A DNA stretch of 64,000 bases from Novosphingobium fluoreni (GTDB taxonomy: Bacteria > Pseudomonadota > Alphaproteobacteria > Sphingomonadales > Sphingomonadaceae). The position numbers and the translations under genes are program-made. Under the pieces are notes generated by a model, which was not told the DNA's origin, ran no database searches, and was given only the letters and a program-made list of their open reading frames with translations. The DNA lies in assembly GCF_014196615.1 (NCBI RefSeq), contig NZ_JACIDY010000001.1, forward strand, positions 558,001 to 622,000. Direction: 5' to 3'. This document shows, piece after piece, positions 52,935-61,775 of this stretch. How positions within the stretch are numbered: the stretch's first letter is position 1; each line of letters starts with the position of its first letter.

Positions 52935-53159
52935 ATGCTGGAAATGCGTCCCGATTGCGAGCGTTGCGGCACCGACCTTCCCGCCCAGGCGCCCGGTGCG
53001 TTCATCTGCAGCTTCGAATGTACCTTCTGCGCCGAGTGTGCCGAAGCGCTGGACGACCTGTGTCCCAATTGCGGCGGCGAACTGGTCGACCGGCCGACGC
53101 GATCGAAGAAGGCACAGGTGAAGAGCCCACCTTCGAACGAGCGACAGTTTCGGGGCTAG
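52935..53159 (+). CDS. DUF1272 cysteine-rich protein
   Basis: A 74-residue protein of family DUF1272. MLEMRPDCERCGTDLPAQ begins it, followed by CSFECTFCAECAEALDDLCP and a further CPNCGG pair, giving several CxxC knuckles likely to bind zinc. Function is unknown. It follows glmM by one base and is likely translated with it. Confidence 0.85.
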   Translation: MLEMRPDCERCGTDLPAQAPGAFICSFECTFCAECAEALDDLCPNCGGELVDRPTRSKKAQVKSPPSNERQFRG

Positions 53160-53176
53160 GTCCCGAGCGCATTTCC

Positions 53177-53250
53177 CCGTTCGTGTTGAGCGAAGTCGAG
53201 ACACCTTTTACGCCACATCAGCAGTCTCGACTTCGCTCGACACGAACGGG
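53177..53250. repeat. REP-like paired palindrome, copy 5
   Basis: Arms CCGTTCGTGTTGAGCGAAGT and TCTCGACTTCGCTCGACACG with about 25 bases between. The thiD ribosome binding site follows immediately, so the element lies in the thiD leader. Confidence 0.9.
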
Positions 53251-53262
53251 TAGGAGAGGCGC

Positions 53263-54021
53263 ATGATCTCGCCCGCCAAGCCGCCCCGCGTCCTCTCCAT
53301 TGCCGGCTCCGATAGCTCGGGCGGTGCGGGCATCCAGGCGGACATCAAGACGATCACCATGCTGGGCGGCTTCGCGATGACCGCGATCACCGCCATCACC
53401 GCGCAGAATTCGCTGGGCGTGACCGGCGTGGAAGCTCTTTCGCCCGAGATGGTGGGTGCGCAGATCGACGCCTGCGTGTCCGACATCGGCGTGGATGCGG
53501 TGAAGATCGGCATGCTCGGCTCGGCGGCGATCGCCCATGTCGTGGCGGACCGGCTGGAGGCGCTGGACGTGCCGGTGGTGTTCGATCCGGTGATGATCTC
53601 CACCAGCGGATCGGTACTAGCAGACGCAGCGACAGTCGCCGCGTTCGAGCGATTGATGAAGCTCGCCGCGCTGACCACGCCGAACGTGCCCGAACTCGCA
53701 GCGCTGGGCGGCGCTGATGCAATGGCGGCGCGCGGCGTCAGCTACCTCGCCAAAGGCGGCGATGCGCCAGGCGACATCGTCCACGATCGCCTGATCCGCC
53801 CGGGCCAGGAGACGCTCGCTTGGAGCGCGCCGCGCATCGAAACGCCTCACACCCACGGCACCGGCTGCACCCTGTCCAGCGCCATCGCGACGGAACTGGG
53901 CCGCGGCATATCGCTGGTGCCCGCCATCGAAAACAGCCGCGCCTTCGTGCGAGCCGCGCTGCAAGCCACCCCGGGCTTTGGCGCAGGCCATGGGCCGATG
54001 GGGCATCAGGCGGTTCGTTGA
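53263..54021 (+). CDS. thiD: Hydroxymethylpyrimidine/phosphomethylpyrimidine kinase
   Basis: Phosphorylates HMP twice for thiamine synthesis. The 252-residue ribokinase-fold protein has AGSDSSGGAGIQADIKTITM, GFAMTAITAITAQNSLGVTG, and the HGTGCTLSSAIA anion hole with catalytic Cys. AGGAGAGG lies just before the ATG. No TPP riboswitch was recognised: the leader is a REP element. Confidence 0.95.
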   Translation: MISPAKPPRVLSIAGSDSSGGAGIQADIKTITMLGGFAMTAITAITAQNSLGVTGVEALSPEMVGAQIDACVSDIGVDAVKIGMLGSAAIAHVVADRLEALDVPVVFDPVMISTSGSVLADAATVAAFERLMKLAALTTPNVPELAALGGADAMAARGVSYLAKGGDAPGDIVHDRLIRPGQETLAWSAPRIETPHTHGTGCTLSSAIATELGRGISLVPAIENSRAFVRAALQATPGFGAGHGPMGHQAVR

Positions 54022-54064
54022 AGCGGGGTGAGGTCTGTTTGCGCCCACTTGTAGTCATTGCGTG

Positions 54065-54094
54065 GTGACATGGCACGGCGCTTACAGTTATAAT
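54065..54094 (+). promoter_or_regulatory. Consensus -10 promoter before a low-GC membrane gene
   Basis: GTGACA at 54065, 18 bases, then TATAAT at 54089-54094, a perfect -10. Transcription would begin near 54101, at the ATG itself, predicting a leaderless mRNA. Confidence 0.55.
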
Positions 54095-54099
54095 ATGGC

Positions 54100-54426
54100 A
54101 TGCACGGATTGCCTGCGATTGCTTGGATATGGACCGCTGGCATTGTTGTCACTCTGGGTGTGTTTTTCTGCGGCTTGATATTGTGGACCAGAAAGCGGAA
54201 CACCTTTGGTCTTCAAAGACGATCTGAAGTGGTCTTATTCTGGATCGTGGCGGTCACCATCGGAAGCTGGCTGCTCTTTTTACGTGCTGACGCGGAAGCC
54301 TCAGCTATCCACCGGCAGAATATAGGCATCCCGATCATCTACTTTTACTTTTGGCTGCTTGCAGTTGCACCTGCGCCATTGTTCGGGTTTGCCCTTTCTC
54401 GCGTATTTAAAAGAGAAGCGTCATAG
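54100..54426 (+). CDS. Small three-helix membrane protein
   Basis: A 108-residue protein with three membrane helices (WIWTAGIVVTLGVFFCGLIL, VVLFWIVAVTIGSWLLFL, YFYFWLLAVAPAPLFGFAL). Base composition is about 45-55 percent GC, clearly below its neighbours, which suggests acquisition by transfer. No family was recognised. It lies between thiD and the DNA ligase gene, ending 27 bases before the convergent ligase stop. Confidence 0.65.
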   Translation: MHGLPAIAWIWTAGIVVTLGVFFCGLILWTRKRNTFGLQRRSEVVLFWIVAVTIGSWLLFLRADAEASAIHRQNIGIPIIYFYFWLLAVAPAPLFGFALSRVFKREAS

Positions 54427-54452
54427 GTCCGCTCTCCACCCAAGTCCCCCGC

Positions 54453-56060
54453 TCAATCCCGGATCAGGCCTTTCAGCGTTTCGATCCGGTCCGCTTCGTG
54501 GGCGGGTTTGTCGGTGCGGATGCGGTTGATGCGGGGGAAGCGCATGGCGACGCCGGACTTGTGGCGCTTGCTCAGGTGGATGGAATCGAAGGCGATTTCC
54601 AGCACCAGTGAGCGCTCTACTTCCCGGACCGGGCCGAACCGGTTGAGCGTGTGCTGGCGCACGAACTTGTCGAGCATTTTCAGCTCCTCGTCGGTGATGC
54701 CTGAGTAAGCCTTGCCCACCGGAAGCAGCTCCGCGCCCTGATCGGGATCGCCGTCCCAGCAGCCGAAGGTGTAATCTGAATAGAACGAGGACCGCCGCCC
54801 GCTGCCGCGCTGGGCGTACATCATCACGCAGTCGACCAGCAGCGGATCGCGCTTCCATTTGTACCATAGGCCCGTGCGCCGCCCGGCGATGTACGGCGAG
54901 TCGCGGCGCTTGAGCATGACGCCCTCGATCGCGTCGTCGCGGGTGCGTTCGCGAATGCGGGCGAGATCGTCGAGCGTCGCTGCCTCGATCACCTGGCTCA
55001 AGTCGAAATCGTCCGGATCGAGGCGCGGCATCAGTGCTTCCAGGCGTAAGCGCCGCTGCTCCCAGGAAAGTTCGCGCAAGTCCTCGCCATCGACGATCAG
55101 CGCGTCGTAGAGCCGCACGAAGGCCGGGTACTCCGCCAGCATCTTCTTGCTCACCACCTTGCGGCCCAGACGCTGCTGCAGCGCGTTGAAGCTGGCCGCA
55201 CCGCCTTCTTCCCCGCCCTGATGCGAGCCGCGCACCAGCAGTTCGCCGTCCAGCACCGCCGCGAACGGCAGCGAGGCGGCGACTTCGGGGAACGTGGCCG
55301 AGATATCGTCGCCCGAACGCGAATAGACGCGCGTCTCACCCGTGCCGTCCGCCTTGTCGGCGCGGACCAGCTGCACGCGGATGCCGTCCCATTTCCACTC
55401 GGCCGCGTAATCGGCCATGTCGACGATCGTCTCTTCGAGCGGATGGGCCAGCATGAACGGGCGGAACAGCGGAATACCCTCGGACGAAGGCGCATCCTCG
55501 CCATGCGCGGCCCAGGCGAACAGCGGCTGATAGGGCGGGGTCTGGCCGTGCCAATGCTCCTCCACCTCTTCCACCGTGACGCCGAACGCCTGCGCGAACG
55601 CGGTCTTGGCGAGGCGAGAGGAGATGCCGATCCGCATCGCGCCGGTCGCCATCTTGAGCAAGGCGTAGCGGCCATCGGAATCGAGCCGGTCCAGCATGCG
55701 CGGCAGTTCGGTAACGACGGTGGCGCGGGTCATCGCGGCCAGTGCATCGACCGCCTCGGTCACGGTCGGCGGGGTGGGGGGCGTGTCCGGTTCGGGCCAC
55801 AGCAGGCTGGCGGTTTCGGCACTGTCGCCAACGAAATCGCGGCTGAGCGCGTAGAGTACAGGGTCCACCCGCTCGCTCAACAGATTGCGGATGGTGGAGG
55901 ACTTCACCGCCGGAAAGTCGATCCCGTCGGTCAGGGCGGCCAGCGCCCAGCCGCGATCGGGGTCCGGCGTATCGCGCAGGTAATCGGCCAGCAGCTTGAG
56001 CTTGGCGTTGCGGCTGCGGGTATAGACAAGCGCATCCAGGAGGGCGGCAAACTCCTCCAT
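54453..56060 (-). CDS. ATP-dependent DNA ligase, DNA-damage-response type
   Basis: Seals nicks in DNA repair; of the type associated with cisplatin/cross-link damage response. The 535-residue protein has a DNA-binding N-terminal domain, the adenylation motif AAEWKWDGIRVQL with Lys223, and later nucleotidyltransferase motifs (YDALIVDGEDLRE, EGVMLKRRDSPYIAGRRTGL and the motif V WYKWKR). Its ATG overlaps the exonuclease stop (TGATG), so the two are coupled. The frame could extend upstream inside the exonuclease gene but MEEFAALLDALVY matches family starts. Confidence 0.92.
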   Translation of the reverse strand: MEEFAALLDALVYTRSRNAKLKLLADYLRDTPDPDRGWALAALTDGIDFPAVKSSTIRNLLSERVDPVLYALSRDFVGDSAETASLLWPEPDTPPTPPTVTEAVDALAAMTRATVVTELPRMLDRLDSDGRYALLKMATGAMRIGISSRLAKTAFAQAFGVTVEEVEEHWHGQTPPYQPLFAWAAHGEDAPSSEGIPLFRPFMLAHPLEETIVDMADYAAEWKWDGIRVQLVRADKADGTGETRVYSRSGDDISATFPEVAASLPFAAVLDGELLVRGSHQGGEEGGAASFNALQQRLGRKVVSKKMLAEYPAFVRLYDALIVDGEDLRELSWEQRRLRLEALMPRLDPDDFDLSQVIEAATLDDLARIRERTRDDAIEGVMLKRRDSPYIAGRRTGLWYKWKRDPLLVDCVMMYAQRGSGRRSSFYSDYTFGCWDGDPDQGAELLPVGKAYSGITDEELKMLDKFVRQHTLNRFGPVREVERSLVLEIAFDSIHLSKRHKSGVAMRFPRINRIRTDKPAHEADRIETLKGLIRD

Positions 56061-57067
56061 CAATCGTCCTCGTCCTCGTAGCCCACGAGGGCCAACGCCT
56101 TGGCGCGCCGTTGGTGTAGCTGGCACCAGCGCAGCATCGCCTCCTCACGGCCGTGGGTGATCCAGGTTTCGTAGGGGTTCACGTCCACCACCGTCTGCGT
56201 CAGCTCGTCCCAATCGGCATGGTCGGAGATGACCAGCGGCAGTTCCACCATCCGCTGGCGGGCGCGTTGGCGCACCCGCATCCAGCCGGACGCCATCGCG
56301 GTGATCGGATCGGGCAGGCGGCGGCTCCAGCGATCGTTGAGCGCGGACGGCGGGCTGACGACGATATGGCCGACGATGTCTTCCTTCTTCGCGTCGCTGA
56401 CGAGGCGCAAGTCTCCTAGATCGACGCCGAACTCCTGATAGAGCCGGCACATCCGCTCCATCGCGCCATGCAGGTAGATCGGCGCGCTATGGCCGGCGCG
56501 GCGCACTTCCGCGATCAGGCGCTGCGCCTTACCCAAGGCGTAAGCGCCGACCAGCACGCAGCGATCAGGGTTCTCGGCCAGCGCCTTGAGCAGCTTGCCG
56601 ACCTCGTGCTCGACCGGGGGATGCCGGAAGACGGGCAGACCGAACGTTGCCTCCGTCACCAGCACGTCGCACGGCGTCACCGCGAACGGTGGGCAGGTGG
56701 GGTCCGCGCGGCGCTTGTAATCGCCGGTGACGATGATCCGCTCGCCCGCGTGTTCCAGCAGGATCTGCGCGGAACCCAGGACATGCCCGGCCGGGAGCCA
56801 GGTCGCATCGACGCCGCCGCCCAGGCTGATCGTCTCGCCATAAGCAGTCGGCTGCGCGCCCGCGTCCGTCTGGTAGCGCAGCTTCATGATCGCCAGCGTT
56901 TCGGGCGTAGCCAGGGTCGCGCCATGGCCGCCGCGTGCGTGATCGGCATGGCCATGCGTCACCAACGCGCGATCGACCGGTCGGGCAGGGTCGATCCAGC
57001 TGTCCGCCGGGACGACGTGGATCCCCCAGGGTTCGGGTTTGATCCAAGAGAAATCACGCGCCATCAT
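56060..57067 (-). CDS. Ligase-associated DNA exonuclease (metallo-beta-lactamase/beta-CASP fold)
   Basis: Predicted 3'-end processing nuclease that trims DNA before ligation. The 335-residue protein has the metal-binding THGHADHARGGHGATLA and later LPAGHVLGSAQILLEHAGER and VTGDYKRRADP, which are MBL-fold metal sites. SDHADWDELTQTVVDVNPYE follows in the beta-CASP part. The ligase gene overlaps its stop codon. The helicase partner of this system is at 25.4 kb. Confidence 0.9.
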   Translation of the reverse strand: MMARDFSWIKPEPWGIHVVPADSWIDPARPVDRALVTHGHADHARGGHGATLATPETLAIMKLRYQTDAGAQPTAYGETISLGGGVDATWLPAGHVLGSAQILLEHAGERIIVTGDYKRRADPTCPPFAVTPCDVLVTEATFGLPVFRHPPVEHEVGKLLKALAENPDRCVLVGAYALGKAQRLIAEVRRAGHSAPIYLHGAMERMCRLYQEFGVDLGDLRLVSDAKKEDIVGHIVVSPPSALNDRWSRRLPDPITAMASGWMRVRQRARQRMVELPLVISDHADWDELTQTVVDVNPYETWITHGREEAMLRWCQLHQRRAKALALVGYEDEDD

Positions 57068-57130
57068 AACAGAATGGGGCGGAACCGGTGTGGTTCCACC
57101 CCATGCTTGTGGGCAGTGCCCGACCGGGAG

Positions 57131-59503
57131 TTACTCGTCCGAGCTGGCTTCCGATTCCGAACCGGCATCCGGCGCGGTCTTCTTGGCGGGGGCTTTCTTC
57201 TTCGCCTTGGTCAGCTTGGGCGCCGCCGGGGTCAGTTCGAACGAGAGTGCGTTCTCCTTGATGGAGACGTGCACTTCGCCACCCGTTGCCAGCTTGCCGA
57301 ACAGCAGTTCCTCGGCGAGCGGCTGCTTGACCTTCTCCTGGATCAGGCGGCCCATCGGACGCGCTCCGTAGAGCTTGTCGTAGCCGCGCTCACCCAGCCA
57401 TTCCCGCGCATCGCTGTCGAACTGGATGTGGACGTTCTGGTCCGCGAGCTGCAGTTCCAGCTGGAGGATGAACTTGTCGACCACGCGGCTGATGGTGTCC
57501 TTGCCCAGGTAGGCGAAGGGCACGATCGCATCCAAGCGGTTGCGGAATTCGGGGGTGAACATCAGCTTCACCGCCTCCTCGCCCGCGTCGGCCTTGGATA
57601 CATCGCCAAAGCCGATGCCCGAACGCGCCATGTCCGAAGCGCCCGCATTGGTGGTCATGATCAGCACCACATTGCGGAAATCGACGGTCTTGCCGTGGTG
57701 ATCGGTCAGGCGGCCGTTGTCCATCACCTGCAGCAGGATGTTGAACAAGTCGGGATGCGCCTTCTCGATCTCGTCGAGCAGCAGCACGCAATGCGGGTTC
57801 TGGTCGATCGCGTCGGTCAGCAGGCCGCCCTGGTCGAAACCGACATAGCCCGGAGGCGCGCCGATCAGGCGGCTGATCGAATGGCGCTCCATGTATTCCG
57901 ACATGTCGAACCGCTTCAGCTCGATGCCCATGATGTTGGCCAGCTGGCGCGCGACTTCGGTCTTGCCGACGCCGGTGGGGCCGGAGAACAGGAACGAGCC
58001 GATCGGCTTGTCCGGATCGCGCAGGCCCGCGCGGCTGAGCTTCATCGCCGTGGACAGTACGCCGATCGCCTTGTCCTGACCGAACACCACCCGCTTCAGA
58101 TCGCGATCGAGCGATTCCAGCGCCTTCTTGTCGTCACTGCTGACGGACTTGGGCGGGATGCGCGCCATCGTGGCGATCACCGCCTCGATCTCACGCGCGG
58201 TGATCGTCTTCTTGCGGCGGCTGGGCGGCACCAGCATCTGCATCGCGCCGACTTCGTCGATTACGTCGATCGCCTTGTCGGGCAGCTTGCGGTCGTTGAT
58301 GTAGCGGGCCGACAGTTCGACCGCGGTCTTGATCGCGTCGGGCGTGTACTTGACCTTGTGGTGATCCTCGAACGCGGTGCGCAGACCCTTCAGGATCTTG
58401 ATCGTGTCCTCGATCGTCGGCTCGTTCACGTCGATCTTCTGGAAGCGCCGCAGCAGCGCGCGGTCCTTTTCGAAGTGGTTACGGAACTCCTTGTACGTGG
58501 TCGAGCCGATGCAGCGGATCGTGCCGCCCGACAGGGCGGGCTTCAGCAGGTTGGACGCGTCCATCGCGCCGCCGCTGGTGGCGCCGGCACCGATCACCGT
58601 ATGGATTTCGTCGATGAACAGCACCGCGTGCGGCATCTTTTCGAGTTCAGAGACGACCTGCTTCAGCCGCTCCTCGAAGTCACCGCGATAACGGGTGCCG
58701 GCCAGCAGCGAGCCCATGTCGAGCGAATAGATGACCGCTTCTTCCAGCACCTCGGGCACTTCGCCCTCGACGATCTTGCGCGCCAGGCCCTCGGCGATGG
58801 CGGTCTTGCCCACGCCCGGATCACCCACGTAGAGCGGGTTGTTCTTGGAGCGGCGGCACAGGATCTGGATCGTGCGATCCACTTCGGGGCCACGACCGAT
58901 CAGTGGATCGACCTTGCCCGACAGCGCCTTGTCGTTGAGGTTGACGCAGAACTGGTCGAGCGCGGATTCCTTCTTGTTGCCGCCTTTGCTGTCGCTCTTT
59001 TCCTCGGAGGCCTGGGGGGCCTGCTCTTCGGAGCCCTTGGCGTTCTTGTCTTCGATGCGGCGGCCGCCCTTGCCGATGCCGTGGCTGATATAGCTGACGG
59101 CATCCAGGCGGCTCATATCCTGCTGCTGCAGGAAGTAGACCGCATAGCTATCCCGTTCGGAGAAGAGGGCGACCAGCACGTTGGCGCCGGTCACGGTGTC
59201 CTTGCCGCTGGACTGCACGTGCAGGATGGCGCGCTGGATCACGCGCTGGAAACCGGCGGTGGGGGCAGGATCGCCCTTTTCCTCAGTTTTCAGCGATTGG
59301 TATTCCTGGTCAAGGTACTGGCGCACCACTTCGCTGAGGTCTCCCAGGTCGACGCCGCACGCGGTCATCACTTGGGCGCCATCGGCGTCGTCGATCAACG
59401 CGAGCAGCAGATGCTCGAGCGTTGCGTATTCGTGGCTGCGGTCCGACGCATGGGACAGCGCGGCATGCAGCGTCTTTTCCAGGCTTTGCGCGAAACTAGG
59501 CAT
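57131..59503 (-). CDS. clpA: ATP-dependent Clp protease ATP-binding subunit ClpA
   Basis: AAA+ unfoldase that feeds proteins to ClpP. The 790-residue protein has the N-terminal Clp-N repeat domain, then AAA1 with GDPGVGKTAIAEGL (about 227) and AAA2 with GPTGVGKTEVARQL (about 507), and ends in a Lys/Ala/Pro-rich tail. The adaptor gene clpS, usually just upstream, is not present: a DUF1192 gene is there instead. A candidate RpoH promoter lies about 90 bases upstream. Confidence 0.96.
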   Translation of the reverse strand: MPSFAQSLEKTLHAALSHASDRSHEYATLEHLLLALIDDADGAQVMTACGVDLGDLSEVVRQYLDQEYQSLKTEEKGDPAPTAGFQRVIQRAILHVQSSGKDTVTGANVLVALFSERDSYAVYFLQQQDMSRLDAVSYISHGIGKGGRRIEDKNAKGSEEQAPQASEEKSDSKGGNKKESALDQFCVNLNDKALSGKVDPLIGRGPEVDRTIQILCRRSKNNPLYVGDPGVGKTAIAEGLARKIVEGEVPEVLEEAVIYSLDMGSLLAGTRYRGDFEERLKQVVSELEKMPHAVLFIDEIHTVIGAGATSGGAMDASNLLKPALSGGTIRCIGSTTYKEFRNHFEKDRALLRRFQKIDVNEPTIEDTIKILKGLRTAFEDHHKVKYTPDAIKTAVELSARYINDRKLPDKAIDVIDEVGAMQMLVPPSRRKKTITAREIEAVIATMARIPPKSVSSDDKKALESLDRDLKRVVFGQDKAIGVLSTAMKLSRAGLRDPDKPIGSFLFSGPTGVGKTEVARQLANIMGIELKRFDMSEYMERHSISRLIGAPPGYVGFDQGGLLTDAIDQNPHCVLLLDEIEKAHPDLFNILLQVMDNGRLTDHHGKTVDFRNVVLIMTTNAGASDMARSGIGFGDVSKADAGEEAVKLMFTPEFRNRLDAIVPFAYLGKDTISRVVDKFILQLELQLADQNVHIQFDSDAREWLGERGYDKLYGARPMGRLIQEKVKQPLAEELLFGKLATGGEVHVSIKENALSFELTPAAPKLTKAKKKAPAKKTAPDAGSESEASSDE

Positions 59504-59584
59504 TAGGGTTCTTTCGTTGGAAGGCTGGCGCTCCTTGTCGGGCTGGGAAGGTAATGCCCGAAGGTAAGCGATCGATTGCGACCG

Positions 59585-59613
59585 ATATAGGGAGCCGCTT
59601 TTCCCGTTTCGAG
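59585..59613 (-). promoter_or_regulatory. RpoH-type heat-shock promoter candidate for clpA
   Basis: On the minus strand, CTCG, 18 bases, CCTATAT. This matches the alphaproteobacterial sigma-32 form CTTG-N17/18-CYTATNT apart from one base. It lies 80-110 bases before the clpA start. Confidence 0.5.
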
Positions 59614-59627
59614 ATAACGCTCGACGT

Positions 59628-59846
59628 TCAAGGCTGTTTCGGCCTGAACAGCGCCTGCGCCGCCGTCATGTGCGCCGAGGATTTGTCGCGGTGCGCCTTG
59701 ATGCGCGCGATCTCGTCTTCCAGAAGAGCGATGCGTGCATCGAGTTCGTCCAGCGAGTAGCGCTCCAGGCTTTCGCTGGTGAGGAGGCTGGCGGCACCGA
59801 AGTCACCCTCGGTCGACCGTCGCCGCGGTCGTTCGTCATCGTCCAT
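59628..59846 (-). CDS. DUF1192 small protein
   Basis: A 72-residue cytoplasmic protein with charged N-terminus (MDDDERPRRRS) and a helical C-terminal part (SLDELDARIALLEDEIARIK) typical of DUF1192, a widespread alphaproteobacterial family of unknown function. It begins 101 bases from the divergent quinone oxidoreductase. Confidence 0.82.
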   Translation of the reverse strand: MDDDERPRRRSTEGDFGAASLLTSESLERYSLDELDARIALLEDEIARIKAHRDKSSAHMTAAQALFRPKQP

Positions 59847-59946
59847 TGCAGTGCAGCATCCGACTTGAAACTGTCACTGTCAACTGTCCGCGCAGGCTTG
59901 CACGAATTTCGTTTCGTCGCGCCGCGCGGCTGTGGCAGCAAGCGCC

Positions 59947-60960
59947 ATGGACAACGCCGACGAACCGCAAATCCCCGCGACAATGACCGCGATCGCCATC
60001 GAAAAGCCCGGCGGGCCTGAGGTTCTGGTGCCGCGCGACGTCGCGGTTCCGCAGCCGGGGCCGCGCGAAGTGCTGATCAAGGTGGCCTTCGCCGGGGTGA
60101 ACCGGCCCGACGTCGCGCAACGGACCGGCGCCTATCCGCCGCCGCCGGATGCCTCACCACTGCCGGGGCTGGAGATTTCGGGCACGGTCGCCCGCCTGGG
60201 TGCCGGGGTCGATTCGCTGCTGATCGGCGAGCGGGTCTGCGCCTTGGTCGCGGGCGGGGGCTATGCGCAATACTGCATCGCCGATGCCGCGCTGTGCCTG
60301 CCGGTGCCCGATGCCATGCCGCTGGCAGAGGCCGCGGCGCTGCCCGAGGGGCTGTTCACCGTGTGGCACAACGTGTTCGAACGCGGCTGGGCGAGCGAGG
60401 GGGAGACGATCCTGGTCCATGGCGGCACCAGCGGCATCGGCACGATGGCGATCAAGCTGGGCAAGCTTTTCGGGCTGACGGTGATCGTCACTTGCGGATC
60501 GGCGGCCAAGTGCGACGAGGCCCGCCGGATCGGCGCGGATCATGCGATCGACTACAAGGCGGACGATTTCGTCAAAGAAGTGCTGCGCATCACCGAGGAC
60601 CGCGGCGTGGACCTGGTGCTGGACATGATTTCGGGTGACTATGTGCCGCGCAACCTCAAGTGCCTGGCCATGGATGGCCGCCACGTCACCATCGCCGCGC
60701 TGGGCGGGCCCAAGGCAGAGCTGAACATGGGCGTGATCATGAGCCGGCGCTATACGCTGACCGGCTCCACGCTTCGCCCGCGTTCGATCGCATTCAAGCG
60801 ATTGCTGGCGCAGGAAATCGCCGCGAACGTATGGCCGCTGGTGGAAAAGGGCGAACTACGCCCCGAGATGGACGCGCGCTTCGCCCTGAAGGACGCGGCG
60901 GACGCCCACCGCCGAATGGAGGCGGGCGATCACGTCGGCAAGATCGTGCTGGAAGTGTAA
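59947..60960 (+). CDS. NAD(P)H:quinone oxidoreductase, zeta-crystallin/PIG3 type
   Basis: Zinc-free medium-chain dehydrogenase/reductase that reduces quinones with NADPH. About 337 residues. VLVHGGTSGIGTMAIKLGKL is the nucleotide-binding fold, preceded by NRPDVAQRTGAYPPPPDASP. The catalytic-zinc cysteines of alcohol dehydrogenases are absent. The start is uncertain: ATG at 59947, GTG at 59932 and ATG at 59983 (MTAIAIEKPGGPEVLV) are all possible, and the last is nearest to the family N-terminus. Confidence 0.88.
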   Translation: MDNADEPQIPATMTAIAIEKPGGPEVLVPRDVAVPQPGPREVLIKVAFAGVNRPDVAQRTGAYPPPPDASPLPGLEISGTVARLGAGVDSLLIGERVCALVAGGGYAQYCIADAALCLPVPDAMPLAEAAALPEGLFTVWHNVFERGWASEGETILVHGGTSGIGTMAIKLGKLFGLTVIVTCGSAAKCDEARRIGADHAIDYKADDFVKEVLRITEDRGVDLVLDMISGDYVPRNLKCLAMDGRHVTIAALGGPKAELNMGVIMSRRYTLTGSTLRPRSIAFKRLLAQEIAANVWPLVEKGELRPEMDARFALKDAADAHRRMEAGDHVGKIVLEV

Positions 60961-61117
60961 GGAAAGGCTATAGGCGCCCGGAGTTGCGCCGTTTGCCCTC
61001 GCTTTCTGACCCAGCGGGTCAGAAAACCCCTATGGACCTTGCCTACAGTTGCTCGAATGACGCCCTGCTTGATACCGGTCAGAGTGGCTGACCGGCGAAC
61101 TCTCGGGCACTTGATAA

Positions 61118-61176
61118 ACAAAAAAAGGCTTCGGTATCCTGAGTCGAACTCAGAATGCCGAAGCCGTGATTTTTTT
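61118..61176. terminator. Long bidirectional terminator hairpin
   Basis: An A tract, then GGCTTCGGTATCCTGAG facing CTCAGAATGCCGAAGCC across TCGAA, then a T tract. The stem runs about 16 base pairs with few mismatches, ideal in both directions: it can end the oxidoreductase and the small secreted gene. Confidence 0.88.
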
Positions 61177-61226
61177 AGGCTGAAGTGAGCGATAAAGCCC
61201 TTGACGCTTCAGCGAATAAACTATGA

Positions 61227-61508
61227 TCAGCCCGGGCTGCCGTTGCTGCCACCCGAAACCGCCGCAACCAGACCGATAACTGCGATCAGGCCAATCAGCG
61301 GAACCCAGATGGGAAGCGTACCGAACGCTTCGTCATGCTTCGCGACGCTGGGAGTGGCAAATTGAGTTACCTGACCAGCCGGATTGGCCACGCCTGCCAC
61401 TGCCTGAGGAGCCTTGAACGCGATGTAGTCGGGGCGCTTCGGCGCGGCAATCGCCGTGCTCGCCACAAGACTGGTCGCAATGGCTAGTCCTAATGCCAGC
61501 TTCTTCAT
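61227..61508 (-). CDS. Small secreted or membrane-anchored hypothetical protein
   Basis: A 93-residue protein with a signal peptide (MKKLALGLAIATSLVASTAI, cleavage after AIA) and a C-terminal hydrophobic helix (LPIWVPLIGLIAVIGLVAAV) followed by a short Gly/Ser tail. Function unknown. The ATG at 61508 has AGGGGAT upstream; a TTG two codons earlier is in frame. A sigma-70-type promoter and a strong terminator frame it as a single-gene unit. Confidence 0.78.
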   Translation of the reverse strand: MKKLALGLAIATSLVASTAIAAPKRPDYIAFKAPQAVAGVANPAGQVTQFATPSVAKHDEAFGTLPIWVPLIGLIAVIGLVAAVSGGSNGSPG

Positions 61509-61560
61509 GATCAATCCCCTGAATCGGTAAATGCGTAAGTGAAAATTCTTATACGCCTTC

Positions 61561-61589
61561 GCTATCTCAGTACCAGCCGTCTACGTCAA
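61561..61589 (-). promoter_or_regulatory. Sigma-70-type promoter for the small secreted gene
   Basis: On the minus strand, TTGACG, 17 bases, GATAGC. The -35 is close to consensus, the -10 moderate. Transcription would begin about 45 bases before the ATG. Confidence 0.4.
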
Positions 61590-61775
61590 CCCTTGCTGTA
61601 AAGAATCGACGCCGCTTTATAAGCATGCGTCATGTTCAGGATCGTCTATCACCGCCTTTGAGAGTCCATGCCGACACAAAACCCATCAAATTGCGATCCA
61701 CTAGGCATGCCCATTCCGCTATCGGTACCGTGACGCTTGCCGAATCTGCCGCGATTGCCTAGATCAGCCCGGTAC

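Noticed and set aside
53160..53262. TPP riboswitch before thiD
   Set aside because: The gap is filled by a REP-like element and lacks the conserved thi-box strings.
56468..59506. 1012-codon plus-strand frame
   Set aside because: Antisense to clpA and the exonuclease gene; no motif despite its length.
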